Shown here one piece after another: positions 42,483-51,615 of a stretch of 64,000 nucleotides of DNA; the first letter of the stretch is position 1; every line of letters begins with the position of its first letter. The stretch is taken from contig NZ_FOYT01000006.1 in assembly GCF_900112175.1 (NCBI RefSeq), positions 180,648 to 244,647 on the forward strand, written 5' to 3'. The translations under genes were made by a program, and so were the position numbers. The stretch is from Halogeometricum rufum (GTDB lineage: Archaea > Halobacteriota > Halobacteria > Halobacteriales > Haloferacaceae). The notes under the pieces were generated by a model. The model worked only from the letters and a program-made list of their open reading frames with translations. It was not told the origin of the DNA and did not search any database.

Positions 42483-43843
42483 CCTCGCTCCGCCGCGACG
42501 ACCGGTGGAACGTCGGCCTCGTCGGGACGCTGTCGCTCGTCGGCATCGGCCTCGCCTACGCGAACCCGACGCTCGTCGCGGCGGCGTCGATTCCGCTCGT
42601 CTACGTCCTCTACGGAGCGTTCTCGTCGCTCCCCGGGACCGTCGAACTCTCCGCCGACCGGACCTTCGAACCGGTCGCTCCCGCGCCCGGCGAACGCGTC
42701 ACCGTCACGCTCGCGGTGCACAACTCGGGCGACCGGACGCTCGCCGACGTCCGGGTCGTAGACGGCGTTCCTCCCGCACTCGCCGTCGAGTCGGGCTCAC
42801 CGCGCGCGAGTCTCGCTCTCGCACCCGGCGACGAGGCGACGCTCACCTACGAGGTGGTCGCCGCGCGGGGCGACTTCGCGTTCGACGACGCTCTCGTCCG
42901 CCTGCGCTCCGTCGCCGGGACCAGCGTCGCGACGGACGAGCTAGCCGTCGGCGGCGACGACGTGCTGTCCTGTACGACCGGGGGGACAGACGCGCCCGTG
43001 ACGGACGCCACGCCGGGTCGCGTGGGGACGGTGCCCGCCGACTCCGGCGGGGCGGGACTGGAGTTCCACGCCACGCGCGAGTACCGCTCCGGCGACCCCC
43101 TCTCGCGGGTCGACTGGCGGCAGTACGCCAAGACGGGCGACCTCACCACCGTCCAGTTCCGCGAGCGACGGGCGAGTCGCGTCGCCGTCGTCGCGGACGT
43201 GCGCGACCCGACGCGCGTCGTCGCCGGGCCGGGTCACCCGACGGCGGCGGAACTGTGCGCCGTCGCCGCATCGCGGACGCACCGCGCGCTGACGGCGGCC
43301 GACCACGACGTGACGGCGACGGTCCTCGGGTTCGACGTCGACGCGGTGCCCGACGGCGTCGCAACCGGCTCCGAGGACCTCCCGTGGCCCGAGGGCCCGC
43401 GGGCGGCGCAGACGACGTTCGACGCGGCCTGCGCCGCCGCAGCCGAGACGGTGGCGGCGCAGATGGCGACGGATGGCGGGGACGCCGCCGCCGGCCGACG
43501 CGAGCACGGAGACGGTCGACGGTCCGCCTCGCGCGAGGACCGCGCGAATGCCGTCGCGGCGACGCTGGACGCCCGCCTCGCCGCCGACGCGCGCGTCGTC
43601 CTGTTCTCTCCGCTTCTGGACGACTACCCGACAGCCCTCGCCCGCGCGCTCCGCCGCCGGGGTCGGACCGTCGGCGTCTGCGCGCCGGACGTGACCGGCC
43701 GTGCGACGCCCGGAGCAGCGTTCGCGTCGCTCGAACGGACCCGACGGCGGACCGACCTCGAACGGTTCGGCGTCGCCGTCGCCGACTGGACGGCCGACCG
43801 ACCGCTCGACGACTCGCTGTCGGAGGTGCTCGGAGACCGATGA
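42479..43843 (+). CDS. DUF58 domain protein
   Basis: 454 residues. Two N-terminal membrane helices (~12-50), an Ig-like segment (VELSADRTFEPVAPAPGERV...), then the DUF58 core with GLEFHATREYRSGDPLSRVDW and TTVQFRERR, ending in a von Willebrand-like Rossmann region (VAVVADVRD, ARVVLFSPLLDD). DUF58 proteins act with MoxR ATPases in assembling or activating surface complexes. GTG 42479 overlaps the preceding stop in GTGA, so this start is decided by coupling. The MoxR gene is not adjacent but at 50083-51048. Confidence 0.85.
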   Translation: MTSLRRDDRWNVGLVGTLSLVGIGLAYANPTLVAAASIPLVYVLYGAFSSLPGTVELSADRTFEPVAPAPGERVTVTLAVHNSGDRTLADVRVVDGVPPALAVESGSPRASLALAPGDEATLTYEVVAARGDFAFDDALVRLRSVAGTSVATDELAVGGDDVLSCTTGGTDAPVTDATPGRVGTVPADSGGAGLEFHATREYRSGDPLSRVDWRQYAKTGDLTTVQFRERRASRVAVVADVRDPTRVVAGPGHPTAAELCAVAASRTHRALTAADHDVTATVLGFDVDAVPDGVATGSEDLPWPEGPRAAQTTFDAACAAAAETVAAQMATDGGDAAAGRREHGDGRRSASREDRANAVAATLDARLAADARVVLFSPLLDDYPTALARALRRRGRTVGVCAPDVTGRATPGAAFASLERTRRRTDLERFGVAVADWTADRPLDDSLSEVLGDR

Positions 43844-45471
43844 CGGACGAACCCCTCTCGGACCTCGGAACGACCGACGCCGCGCCGCCGGCGTCGAACT
43901 GGCGGCCGACGGCGACGCTCGTCGCCGTCGTCCTCCTCGGAACGGCGACGCTCGGCGGCCTCCTCGCCGACGCGACTGACCTGTGGAACGCCGTCGTCCC
44001 CGCCGCCGCCGGCGCGGTACTGCTCGCCGTCGCTCTCACGCTGGCGGCGGCGGAGTCGTACCGACCGCTCGCGCGGTTCGTCGCCGCCTGCCTCCTCCTC
44101 CCGGCGGGTGCGGGCGTCGTCGCCGGCGTGGGCTACGCCCTCGCGAAGCAACTCGGGGGCGCGTACGCCGTCGGCTCGGTGTTCGTGGTCGTCGGTCTCG
44201 CTACGGCGGGGTTCGGCGCGGCGGCGGCCGTCAGAGACGCGCTGAAGCGGGACGCGCTGGCGTCGGCGCTCCCCGTCGCGGCGGCCGTCGCCCTCCCGCC
44301 GACGGCCGCGTTCGTCCCCCTCGCTCTCGTCCGGGTCCTCGAAGCGTTCTCGGCGACGCTGTTCGTCCCCGTTCTGGTGCCCGACCCGGTTCCGACGGCG
44401 GCGTTCCCGCGCGCCGTCGTCGACGGCCTCCTCCGCTTCCTCGTCGCCCCGACGCACGAGGGCCCGCACCTGTTCTCGTTCGCCCTCGTCTGCTACGTCG
44501 CCGCCGTCGGCCTCGCGGCCGTCCTCCGGACGTACCCCGTCGCGGACCTCCTGTCCCCGAGCGACCCGGACGCCGCGGCCCGCGTCGTCGACCCCCTCGA
44601 ACGGGCCGCGACGCTCTCGGCCACGCTCGGCCTCCTCGTCGTCTTCGCGGCCGCCGTCCTCTTCGTCGCGCCCGACGGGTTCGCGGCGGTGCCGTCCCGG
44701 GTCCGCGACCCGCTGACGACGCTCGCGAACGTCCCCGTCCTCCGCCTCGTCCTCCTCGGCGGCGGCCTCGTGGGAGCCCTCCTCGGCGTCGGGTCGTGGG
44801 GGCTCAGGCGGCTTTCGGACTCCGCCGGTGACGGCCTCCGCGCGTCGCCGTCGCCCCCGTCGCTCGTCGCCGGCGTCGGCGTCGTCGCCGGCGCGTTCGT
44901 CGTCCACGGTCCCGTCCTCGCGGCGCTCCTCGACGCGGTGCTCGGCGTGCTCCCGTCGGCGATGGCGTCCGACGTGCGGACGCAGGCGGACGCCGTCGTC
45001 GCGTTCTACGGCGGCGAGGTGGTCCTCCTCGGCCTCTGTGCCGGCGTGCTCTCGGTCGCCGCCGTGGCGACTGCGTTCCTGTACGTGTCGGTTCGCGTCG
45101 GCGCGGTGACCGACCGGGCCGCCGGCGCCGCCGTCGCGGGCGGGGGCCTGTTCGTCGCGGCGGCCGTCGCGGCCACCGTCGGCGCGGGAACCACGCTCGT
45201 CCTCGCGGGCGTCGTCGGCGGACTCGTCGTCCGCGACGCCGGGACGCACGGCGTCACGCTCGGCCGCGAAGTCGGCCGCCGCGGCGAGACGAGACGGGCG
45301 GAACTCGCCCACCTCGGGGCCACCGTCGCCGTCGGCGTCCTCGCCGCCGGCGTCGCCGTCGCCCTCACGGGTCTCCTCGGCCGAGTCCCGACGCTCTCGG
45401 GGCCGACGCTGCCCGTCGCGCTCGGCGGAGCCGTCCTCGGCGTCGTCGCGTTCGTCGTCGCACTCCGGTGA
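43840..45471 (+). CDS. Polytopic membrane protein (DUF7519-like)
   Basis: 543 residues with about 12-14 membrane helices and no soluble domain. Very rich in Ala, Val, Leu and Gly. It starts at ATG 43840 inside the DUF58 stop (ATGA overlap), making it the fourth gene of the operon. No transporter signature is visible, but position and composition match the DUF7519 proteins of haloarchaeal DUF58/transglutaminase operons. It could be a channel or platform for the extracellular transglutaminase system; function unknown. Confidence 0.7.
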   Translation: MTDEPLSDLGTTDAAPPASNWRPTATLVAVVLLGTATLGGLLADATDLWNAVVPAAAGAVLLAVALTLAAAESYRPLARFVAACLLLPAGAGVVAGVGYALAKQLGGAYAVGSVFVVVGLATAGFGAAAAVRDALKRDALASALPVAAAVALPPTAAFVPLALVRVLEAFSATLFVPVLVPDPVPTAAFPRAVVDGLLRFLVAPTHEGPHLFSFALVCYVAAVGLAAVLRTYPVADLLSPSDPDAAARVVDPLERAATLSATLGLLVVFAAAVLFVAPDGFAAVPSRVRDPLTTLANVPVLRLVLLGGGLVGALLGVGSWGLRRLSDSAGDGLRASPSPPSLVAGVGVVAGAFVVHGPVLAALLDAVLGVLPSAMASDVRTQADAVVAFYGGEVVLLGLCAGVLSVAAVATAFLYVSVRVGAVTDRAAGAAVAGGGLFVAAAVAATVGAGTTLVLAGVVGGLVVRDAGTHGVTLGREVGRRGETRRAELAHLGATVAVGVLAAGVAVALTGLLGRVPTLSGPTLPVALGGAVLGVVAFVVALR

Positions 45472-45527
45472 CACGTTCACGGGCGGACGGCCACCGGACT
45501 TTACCTCCGGCGCGGCGACCCTTCGGT

Positions 45528-46076
45528 ATGTCCGGTCCTGTGTTCCTCGAAGGAGACGGTGTGACGCTCTGTCCGGCCGACCAGTCGGACATCGACTTCC
45601 TCCGAGAACACGAGAACGACCCGCGCATCCGCGAGACGCGAACCGTGCGGATGCCGACAAGCGCGGACCACGTCACCGCCCGCCTCGGCGGAACGATGGG
45701 ACGCGAGGAGGAGACGGTCGGACTCGTCGTCCGCGACGAGGACGACGAGGCGGTCGGATTCGTCTACCTGCTCCGGGAGGAGTCGAACGCCGTCGGCTTC
45801 CGCTACGCTGAGTTGGCCTACTGGATCGCCCACCGACGGTGGAACGAGGGCTACGCGACGGCCGCCGCCGAGACGATGGTCGAGTACGGCTTCGAGGAAC
45901 TCTGCCTCCACCGCGTGAAGGCCTCCACGTTCGCCGCCAACGAGGCGTCCCAGCGCGTCCTGGAGAAACTGGGCTTCGAACGCGAGGGCGTCGCCCGCGA
46001 GGAAGTGTACGCCGACGGCGAGTGGCACGACCGGGTTCGCTACGGCCTCCTCGAGGACGAGTGGCGGGGCGACTGA
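45528..46076 (+). CDS. GNAT-family N-acetyltransferase (RimJ/RimL type)
   Basis: 182 residues. Begins VFLEGDGVTLCPADQSDIDFL, contains the acetyl-CoA-binding segment RRWNEGYATAAAETMVEYGF and HRVKASTFAANEASQRVLEKLGF, the RimJ/RimL pattern. It acetylates an amine, for example a protein N-terminus or small molecule. ATG 45528 is used because a TTTACC box lies about 27 nt upstream, and the extra upstream frame (from 45468) overlaps the preceding gene's end. Monocistronic, next to the convergent SOUL gene. Confidence 0.85.
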   Translation: MSGPVFLEGDGVTLCPADQSDIDFLREHENDPRIRETRTVRMPTSADHVTARLGGTMGREEETVGLVVRDEDDEAVGFVYLLREESNAVGFRYAELAYWIAHRRWNEGYATAAAETMVEYGFEELCLHRVKASTFAANEASQRVLEKLGFEREGVAREEVYADGEWHDRVRYGLLEDEWRGD

Positions 46077-46112
46077 CGCTCCGCGGCCGAGGCGCGGAGT
46101 CGGAGCCGTCCG

Positions 46113-46802
46113 CTACGACAGGTCCACTTCGACGGCGACTTCGTTCCGTCGCATGAACGGCGGCGTGTAGGGGTCGTCGTACTGCCACAGGGTCGGTTCG
46201 CCGCGGACCTCGATTCCCTCGCGTTCGAGCGTGTCGAGGAGCGACTGCTCGGCGTTCGCCACCCGTCCGCTCGTCGCGTACCACGAGAACCGCTCGACGG
46301 CCATCGTCTTCGGTCCCTCGACCACCAGCCGAACGTCCGAGTTCGTCGGCATCGGCGCCGTCTCCAGCGTGTACCCCGCGGGGAGGTAGAACGCCATCCT
46401 GACGCCGTCGCCCTCCTCGTCGGTGCGGACGGGTGCGGTCATACTCACCGTCTCGCCGCGGTCCGCGCGGACGGGCGCAGTCACCCCGACCCGTTCGCCG
46501 CCGCGCGCCGCGCCGCCGGCCGGTTCCTCGGTGCGCACCGGCGCGGTCATCGAGACGGACTCGCTCGACTCGTTCGCGCCGGAGATGTAGTCGAACAGGC
46601 GACGGAACGCCGCCACTTGGTTCGGCGCCGTCGTCTCCGCGAGGAGCGTTCGCGGGTACCGGCGCAGTTCGACGCCGTCCATCGACCGGAGCGATTCGTA
46701 CGGGACGCCTTCCGCCGAGCGACCGCTGTAGAGGCCCCACGCGGTCCACGCCGCGAGCGCGGTTCCGACGCCCGCCACCAGGAGTTTCGTCGGTCGTTTC
46801 AT
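46113..46802 (-). CDS. SOUL-family heme-binding protein
   Basis: 229 residues. One N-terminal membrane helix (~5-25) anchors a SOUL/HBP domain: VELRRYPRTLLAETTAP, then three SMTAPVR-type motifs (SVSMTAPVRTEE, RVGVTAPVRAD, TVSMTAPVRTDEE) and MAFYLPAGYTLETAPMP. SOUL proteins bind heme or tetrapyrroles; most show two such motifs, here three. The longer start at 46859 is unlikely because residues before MKRPTK are not membrane- or signal-like. Role in this organism is unknown. Confidence 0.8.
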   Translation of the reverse strand: MKRPTKLLVAGVGTALAAWTAWGLYSGRSAEGVPYESLRSMDGVELRRYPRTLLAETTAPNQVAAFRRLFDYISGANESSESVSMTAPVRTEEPAGGAARGGERVGVTAPVRADRGETVSMTAPVRTDEEGDGVRMAFYLPAGYTLETAPMPTNSDVRLVVEGPKTMAVERFSWYATSGRVANAEQSLLDTLEREGIEVRGEPTLWQYDDPYTPPFMRRNEVAVEVDLS

Positions 46803-46985
46803 ACCGGAGAGAGGTTCGCCGAGGTGAAAAACTCCCTCTCTCCCCCCTTCCCCCCGCACCCCCCTACCCCCCTCACTCCCTCTCGCCGCGTCCGCCGGCC
46901 GCTACCGCCGTCGCTGTCGCGCTAGCGCCGCCCCGGGGGTCGGCCGTCGTCGCGTCCGGACGGACGGGTGCGCGGGGTTGCCGCC

Positions 46986-48236
46986 TCACTCGCTCGCTAA
47001 CTCGCGAATTCCGCCCGCGAGGGCGCGTGTGGCGTCCGCGCAGTCGTCCCAGTCGGTCCACTCGCGGGGGTTGTGCGAGATGCCGTCGCGGGACGGCGAG
47101 AACAGCATCCCGGCGTCGGTGGCGTCGGCGACGTGCATCGTGTCGTGCGCCGCGCCGGAGAACAGGTCCATCGCGTCGAGTTCGAACGCGTCCGCGCCGG
47201 CGCGAATCGCGTCGCAGCACCGCTCAGCCAGCGGGGTGGGCGAGACGTCCAACTCCACCTCGAACGTCGTCTCCACGTCGCGTTCGCGTTCCAGTCGCTC
47301 GCAGGTGTCGCGGACGCGGCCGGTGAGTCGCGAGATGGAGTCGGCCTCCACGTCGCGGATGTCGATGCCGAGGCGGGCGCGCCCGGGGATGACGTTCGTC
47401 GCGTTCGGCGACACGTCCAGTTTGCCGACGGTGCCGACGGCGGACTCGCTCTCCGTCTCGACGAGGTGCTGGGCCGTCGACTCCACGTCGAGGACGAGTT
47501 CGCTCGCCGCGGCGAGGGCGTCGCGCCGCCCCGGCATCGGGGTGCTGCCGGCGTGGTTGGCCTCCCCCACGATTTCGACCTGACAGTGGAAGATGCCCGT
47601 CACGTCGGTGACGACGCCCACCGGGACGCCGGCGTCTTCGAGGCGCGTCCCCTGTTCGACGTGGAGTTCGAGCCACGAGTCCCACTCGCTCGCGTCCACC
47701 GCGTCGTCGCCGCGGTAGCCCATCGACTCCAGCGCCGACTCGAGCGTGGTGCCCTCGTCGTCGGTGAGTGCGAGGGCGTCCTCGACGGACCGGACGCCGG
47801 CGGCGACGGACGACCCGAGCAGTCCGCCCGCGAAGCGCTGCCCCTCCTCTTCGGTGAACGACACGACGTCGACGGGGCGGGCGAGTTCCGTCTCCGCCTC
47901 TTGCATCGCCCGCACCGACTCCAGCGCGGCGTACACGCCCAACGGGCCGTCGAAGATGCCGCCCTCCGGCACCGAGTCGAGGTGGCTCCCGGCGGCGACG
48001 GGTGCGGCGTCCGGGTCGGCCGAGTCTGGCGTCCACCGGCCGACGATGGTGCCGACGGCGTCCACGCGGACGTCGAGTCCGGCGTCTTCGAGGCGGGAGA
48101 CGAAGTGGTCGCGCGCCCCGGCGTTCGCGTCCGTCCCGGTGAGGACGGTGCGCCCGCGGCCCTCGTCGGTCTCCAGTTCGCCGAACGCGGCGTTCGCCTC
48201 GATGTCGTCGCGGAGTCGCTCCTCTGAGACGTTCAT
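46986..48236 (-). CDS. M20-family amidohydrolase (N-carbamoyl-amino-acid/allantoate hydrolase type)
   Basis: 416 residues. Metal ligands are visible: His85 (GSHLDSVPEGG), Asp96 (FDGPLG), the acidic EEEGQRF group (129-135) and His192 (LELHVEQG). The C-terminal SPSRDGISHNPREWT motif supplies the last histidine. The dimerisation domain contains NHAGSTPMPGRRDA, typical of the AtzF/HyuC/AllC branch. It hydrolyses a ureido or carbamoyl linkage in the cytoplasm, e.g. N-carbamoyl amino acids. A TATA-like TGATATAG sits about 24 nt before ATG 48236. A longer frame upstream lacks the family start. Confidence 0.88.
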   Translation of the reverse strand: MNVSEERLRDDIEANAAFGELETDEGRGRTVLTGTDANAGARDHFVSRLEDAGLDVRVDAVGTIVGRWTPDSADPDAAPVAAGSHLDSVPEGGIFDGPLGVYAALESVRAMQEAETELARPVDVVSFTEEEGQRFAGGLLGSSVAAGVRSVEDALALTDDEGTTLESALESMGYRGDDAVDASEWDSWLELHVEQGTRLEDAGVPVGVVTDVTGIFHCQVEIVGEANHAGSTPMPGRRDALAAASELVLDVESTAQHLVETESESAVGTVGKLDVSPNATNVIPGRARLGIDIRDVEADSISRLTGRVRDTCERLERERDVETTFEVELDVSPTPLAERCCDAIRAGADAFELDAMDLFSGAAHDTMHVADATDAGMLFSPSRDGISHNPREWTDWDDCADATRALAGGIRELASE

Positions 48237-48366
48237 ACGGAGGGTGCCGTGGCAAACTATATCAACGGCGGGGCTGCGGCGACGTGTGCGGGGTTCGAGA
48301 ACGTCGCGAAGTCCGGCGGGTCGGTCGACCCGAACCGATTTGCCTCCGGCCCGAGACGAACGGACA

Positions 48367-49005
48367 GTGACTGGTGACGCCCGTCCCCGAGACTCGCCCG
48401 GCGGTTCCGACTCCGATTCGGACGCCGACGCCGGTTCGGACCGCCCGAACGCGGACGCGCAGTCGTCGTTCGCCGCGGTGACGACGCACGAGGAACTCGT
48501 CGCGTGGTCCCGCGCGTACTGCGAACGCGCCGTCGAGGCGTTCGCGTTCGAGGTGGACCTCTCGCGCGTCGCGTGGGAGGTGTCGACGCGGGCGAAGCGA
48601 CGCGCCGCCGCCGTCAAGCGCCCGCGACTGGACGACGCGACGGTCGGCGACCCGATGTCGTGGGACGGAACGGTGCCGACGTGTACGATGTCGCTCACGT
48701 GGGCCGCGTTCGACGCGTTCGACCGGACGGAGTGGACGGCGACGCTCAGACACGAGTTGGTCCACGTCGAGCAGTTTCAGCGGTTCGGGACGACGGACCA
48801 CGGCCCGCGGTTCGAACGGCGCGCCCGGGCGGTGGACGCGCCGGTGCGCGTCCGTCGGTTCGCTGACCCCGCGTACGTCCTCTCCTGTGCCGACTGCGAC
48901 GCGGTGGTGGCCCGTCGCTACCGCGACTGCAAACTGGTGCGGCGACACGACGAGTACGTCTCCTCGTGCTGTTCGGCGTCGCTGACGCTGGCGGAACCGG
49001 AGTGA
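48367..49005 (+). CDS. SprT-like zinc metalloprotease
   Basis: 212 residues. HELVH at 129-133 (zinc ligands His129, His133; catalytic Glu130), a third ligand His145 in TTDHGPRF, and C-terminal zinc-ribbon cysteines (CADC at 174-177, Cys188, CC at 201-202). This is the SprT/Spartan-like architecture, associated with removal of DNA-protein cross-links in relatives. The first 40 residues are acidic and low-complexity. GTG 48367 is the start that precedes this leader; an ATG-only start would cut into the domain. Lies between an amidohydrolase and an antiporter gene; no operon partner visible. Confidence 0.8.
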   Translation: MTGDARPRDSPGGSDSDSDADAGSDRPNADAQSSFAAVTTHEELVAWSRAYCERAVEAFAFEVDLSRVAWEVSTRAKRRAAAVKRPRLDDATVGDPMSWDGTVPTCTMSLTWAAFDAFDRTEWTATLRHELVHVEQFQRFGTTDHGPRFERRARAVDAPVRVRRFADPAYVLSCADCDAVVARRYRDCKLVRRHDEYVSSCCSASLTLAEPE

Positions 49006-49068
49006 CCCGGCCTCCGCCGCCCGATTGATGTGGGTGCCGCCGAAGCGTGTACCCGAGGCCGATTCGAG

Positions 49069-50052
49069 ATGGTGATGACAGCCGAACAGGCCGTCCAGGT
49101 GGGAATCGTAATCGCGTCAGTCGGGGGGCTGTGGGTCGGAGCCCGCCTCCTCGTCGACTCGGTCGTCCGACTGGCCCGGCGCGTCGGCCTGTCCGAGTTG
49201 ACTATCGGGCTGACCGTCGTCGCCGCCGGGACGTCGACGCCCGAACTCGTCGTCACGGCCGACGCAGCGCTGAAGGGCCTCGGCGACATCGCCGTCGGAA
49301 ACGTCGTCGGGTCGAACATCTACAACCTGGCGTTCGTCCTCGGCGTCGTCTCGTTGCTCCGGGTCGTCCCGATAGAGCGGTCGCTCGTGCACCGCGACGG
49401 CGTCGCGCTCGTGGTCAGCACGCTCCTCGGCGCGTACGCCGTGTCCGACGGTGTGGTGACCAGACTGGAGGGGGCCGTCCTCGTCGGACTGTTCGTCGTC
49501 TACACGGCGGTCCTGTTGCGAGGCGGCACCGAGGCGTCGCAGTCGGCCGACTCGACGGACGCCCCGCCGGGCCTCGGCACCGCGGTGACGGAGCGCGTGC
49601 AGTTCCGCGGGCGCGACGCCGCCCTCCTGGTCGCGGGACTGGCCGTCGTCCTCGTCAGCGGCGACCTGATGGTGGGTGCGGCGTCGGGACTGGCGCGCGG
49701 CGCGGGCATCTCCGAGTGGGTCATCGGAGGTACTATCGTCGCCGCGGGGACGTCCACGCCGGAGTTCGCCGTCTCGCTCGTGGCGATGCGGCGCGGCCGC
49801 CTCGGCGTCAGCGTCGGAAACGTCGTCGGCAGCAACGTGTTCAACCTCCTCGTCATCATGGGCGTCGGCGCCCTCGTCAGTCCGTTGTCGCTGAGCGGTT
49901 CCATCGGCCTGAGTCTGGCGTGGCTACTCGCCGTCTCCGTCGCGATGGTCGCGGCGCTCTGGACGGGGCGTCGCCTCTCGCGCCCGGAGGGCGGACTGTT
50001 CGCGGGGTCCGAAGTCGTCCGGTGGGTCGTCGGCCTCCTCGGCCTCGGGTGA
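49069..50052 (+). CDS. Calcium/sodium antiporter (CaCA, YrbG type)
   Basis: 327 residues with about ten membrane helices in two homologous halves. Alpha-repeat motifs AAGTSTPELVVT and AAGTSTPEFAVS each pair with GNVVGSNIYNLAFVLG and GNVVGSNVFNLLVIMG, the ion-binding signatures of the cation/Ca2+ exchanger superfamily. It would exchange Ca2+ for Na+ or H+ across the membrane. ATG 49069 is preferred; the frame from 49030 adds non-hydrophobic residues. Its end is close (30 bp) to the convergent MoxR gene. Confidence 0.9.
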   Translation: MVMTAEQAVQVGIVIASVGGLWVGARLLVDSVVRLARRVGLSELTIGLTVVAAGTSTPELVVTADAALKGLGDIAVGNVVGSNIYNLAFVLGVVSLLRVVPIERSLVHRDGVALVVSTLLGAYAVSDGVVTRLEGAVLVGLFVVYTAVLLRGGTEASQSADSTDAPPGLGTAVTERVQFRGRDAALLVAGLAVVLVSGDLMVGAASGLARGAGISEWVIGGTIVAAGTSTPEFAVSLVAMRRGRLGVSVGNVVGSNVFNLLVIMGVGALVSPLSLSGSIGLSLAWLLAVSVAMVAALWTGRRLSRPEGGLFAGSEVVRWVVGLLGLG

Positions 50053-50082
50053 CGCCTCGATTCCGGGGCGTCCGCCGTTCGC

Positions 50083-51048
50083 TCACCCCTGCGCGGGCGA
50101 CGCCACGGCCGGGACGGGCACCTCGTCGAGAACGTCGTCGACGACGTCGAGCGAGTCGACGCCGCGGACGCGCGCGTCCGACGTGAGGACGAGGCGGTGG
50201 CGACACACCGCGGGGGCCGCCGCCTTCACGTCGTCGGGGACGACGTAGTCGCGGCCGCGGATGACCGCGCGGGCGCGGGCGGCCTCGAACAGTCGCTGGA
50301 CGCCGCGCGGCGAGACGCCGACGTCGACGCGGGGGTCCTCGCGGGTCGCGCGCCCCACGTCCACGACGTAGTCGCGCAGTTTCCCGTCGACGCGGACGCG
50401 TTCGGGGACGGCGCGGAGGGCGGTCACCTGTTCGTTGCCGACGACCCGGGAGACGGTGGGGGCGCGGTTCGTCCGGTCTGCCCGCCGGTCGACGAGTTCG
50501 CGTTCGCCCGCGCGGCCGGGGTAGCCGAGTTCGGTCTTGACGACGAACCGGTCGCGTTGGGCCTCCGGGAGGCGGAACGTCCCCTCCTGTTCGACGGGGT
50601 TCTGCGTCGCGATGACGACGAACGGGTCCGGCAGGTCGTGCGTCACGCCGTCCACCGTCACCTGCCCCTCGCCCATCGCCTCCAGCAACGCCGCCTGCGT
50701 CTTCGGCGGCGCGCGGTTTATCTCGTCGGCGAGGACGACGTTGGCGAAGACGGGGCCGGGTTGGAACTCGAAGGCGTTCTCGCGTTCGTCGTAGACGCTC
50801 GACCCGGTGATGTCGGCGGGGAGGAGGTCGGGCGTGAACTGGATGCGGGTGAACGACAGACCGAGGGCGGCCGCGATGCTCCGCGCGGTCAGCGTCTTGC
50901 CGGTGCCGGGGACGTCTTCGAGGAGGACGTGCCCCCGGGCGAGGACGCCGGTCAAGACGGTTTCGAGGAAGTCGCGGTCCGTGACGACCGCTTCGCCGAC
51001 GGCCTCGACCACGTCGTCGCACGTCGCCGCGGCCTGTGGAACGTCCAT
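50083..51048 (-). CDS. MoxR-family AAA+ ATPase
   Basis: 321 residues. Walker A EDVPGTGKT (44-52), Walker B VLADEINRAP (105-114), sensor 1 VIATQNPVEQEGTF and a C-terminal lid ending in RHRLVLTSDARVRG. MoxR ATPases work with DUF58/vWA proteins to mature or insert cofactors or complexes. The DUF58-transglutaminase operon at 38875-45471 lacks an adjacent MoxR, so this gene, about 4.6 kb away on the other strand, may be its partner (inference). ATG 51048 is the family-like start; the frame continues upstream only as a shadow. Confidence 0.9.
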   Translation of the reverse strand: MDVPQAAATCDDVVEAVGEAVVTDRDFLETVLTGVLARGHVLLEDVPGTGKTLTARSIAAALGLSFTRIQFTPDLLPADITGSSVYDERENAFEFQPGPVFANVVLADEINRAPPKTQAALLEAMGEGQVTVDGVTHDLPDPFVVIATQNPVEQEGTFRLPEAQRDRFVVKTELGYPGRAGERELVDRRADRTNRAPTVSRVVGNEQVTALRAVPERVRVDGKLRDYVVDVGRATREDPRVDVGVSPRGVQRLFEAARARAVIRGRDYVVPDDVKAAAPAVCRHRLVLTSDARVRGVDSLDVVDDVLDEVPVPAVASPAQG

Positions 51049-51136
51049 GGGGTCGCTTCGGCGGACCCCGATTTGAACTTTTCCCGTCGGAATCCCAACT
51101 GATTTATTGCCCATGCTCCCACAGATCACGACCGAG

Positions 51137-51511
51137 ATGGCCCCTGACACCGACACCCGGACACCGCGTCGCTCCGGCCGGCCGGTATCGGACCTGACCG
51201 ACACGCCGGTGTACACCCGCGACGGCTACCGACTGGGGTGCGTCGCCGGCGTCGCGGTGAACGTCGACGCCGAACGGGCGTCCGGGGTGCTCGTCGGCGA
51301 CGTGCGCGAGGACCGATTTCCGGACCTCCAGACCGGGAGACGGGGGGTCAGCGTCCCGTACGACCGAATCGACGGCGTCGGCGACGTCGTCGTCGTGGAC
51401 GTCCCGGGGTCGGCGTTCGGCGCCACGCCGGCCGAGGGGACGGAGTCTGCGGACCTGTCCGAGGCGTTGACCGACGCCGGCCGTCGACGGCGACGGTCGG
51501 AGACGCGCTGA
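51137..51511 (+). CDS. PRC-barrel-like protein
   Basis: 124 residues. A disordered start (MAPDTDTRTPRRSGR) precedes a PRC-barrel-like core: TPVYTRDGYRLGCVAGVAVNVD, then ASGVLVGDVREDRF and VPYDRIDGVGDVVVVDVPG. PRC-barrels occur in RNA metabolism and photosynthetic reaction centres; in archaea many are uncharacterised. An alternative ATG at 51107 would add ten residues. GATTTATTG at 51099-51107 is a TATA-like box and may be shared with the divergent MoxR gene. Confidence 0.7.
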   Translation: MAPDTDTRTPRRSGRPVSDLTDTPVYTRDGYRLGCVAGVAVNVDAERASGVLVGDVREDRFPDLQTGRRGVSVPYDRIDGVGDVVVVDVPGSAFGATPAEGTESADLSEALTDAGRRRRRSETR

Positions 51512-51577
51512 GAGCGGACGCGTCGAGAGCGGACGCGTCGAGAACGGACGCGTCGAGAACGGACGCGTCGAGGACGG
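51510..51577 (+). repeat. 15-bp tandem repeat, four copies and a partial
   Basis: Units GAGARCGGACGCGTC at 51510, 51525, 51540 and 51555, then a decayed GAGGACGGA. Each unit contains the palindrome ACGCGT. It lies in the 104-bp gap between the convergent PRC-barrel and subtilase genes. Confidence 0.85.
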
Positions 51578-51615
51578 ACCCCGGGGGCGACGGAGCGACG
51601 ATTTTCGACGCGCCG

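Noticed and set aside
43624..45660. 678-codon minus-strand frame
   Set aside because: Shadow of the polytopic membrane protein, extremely rich in Arg, Glu and Asp.
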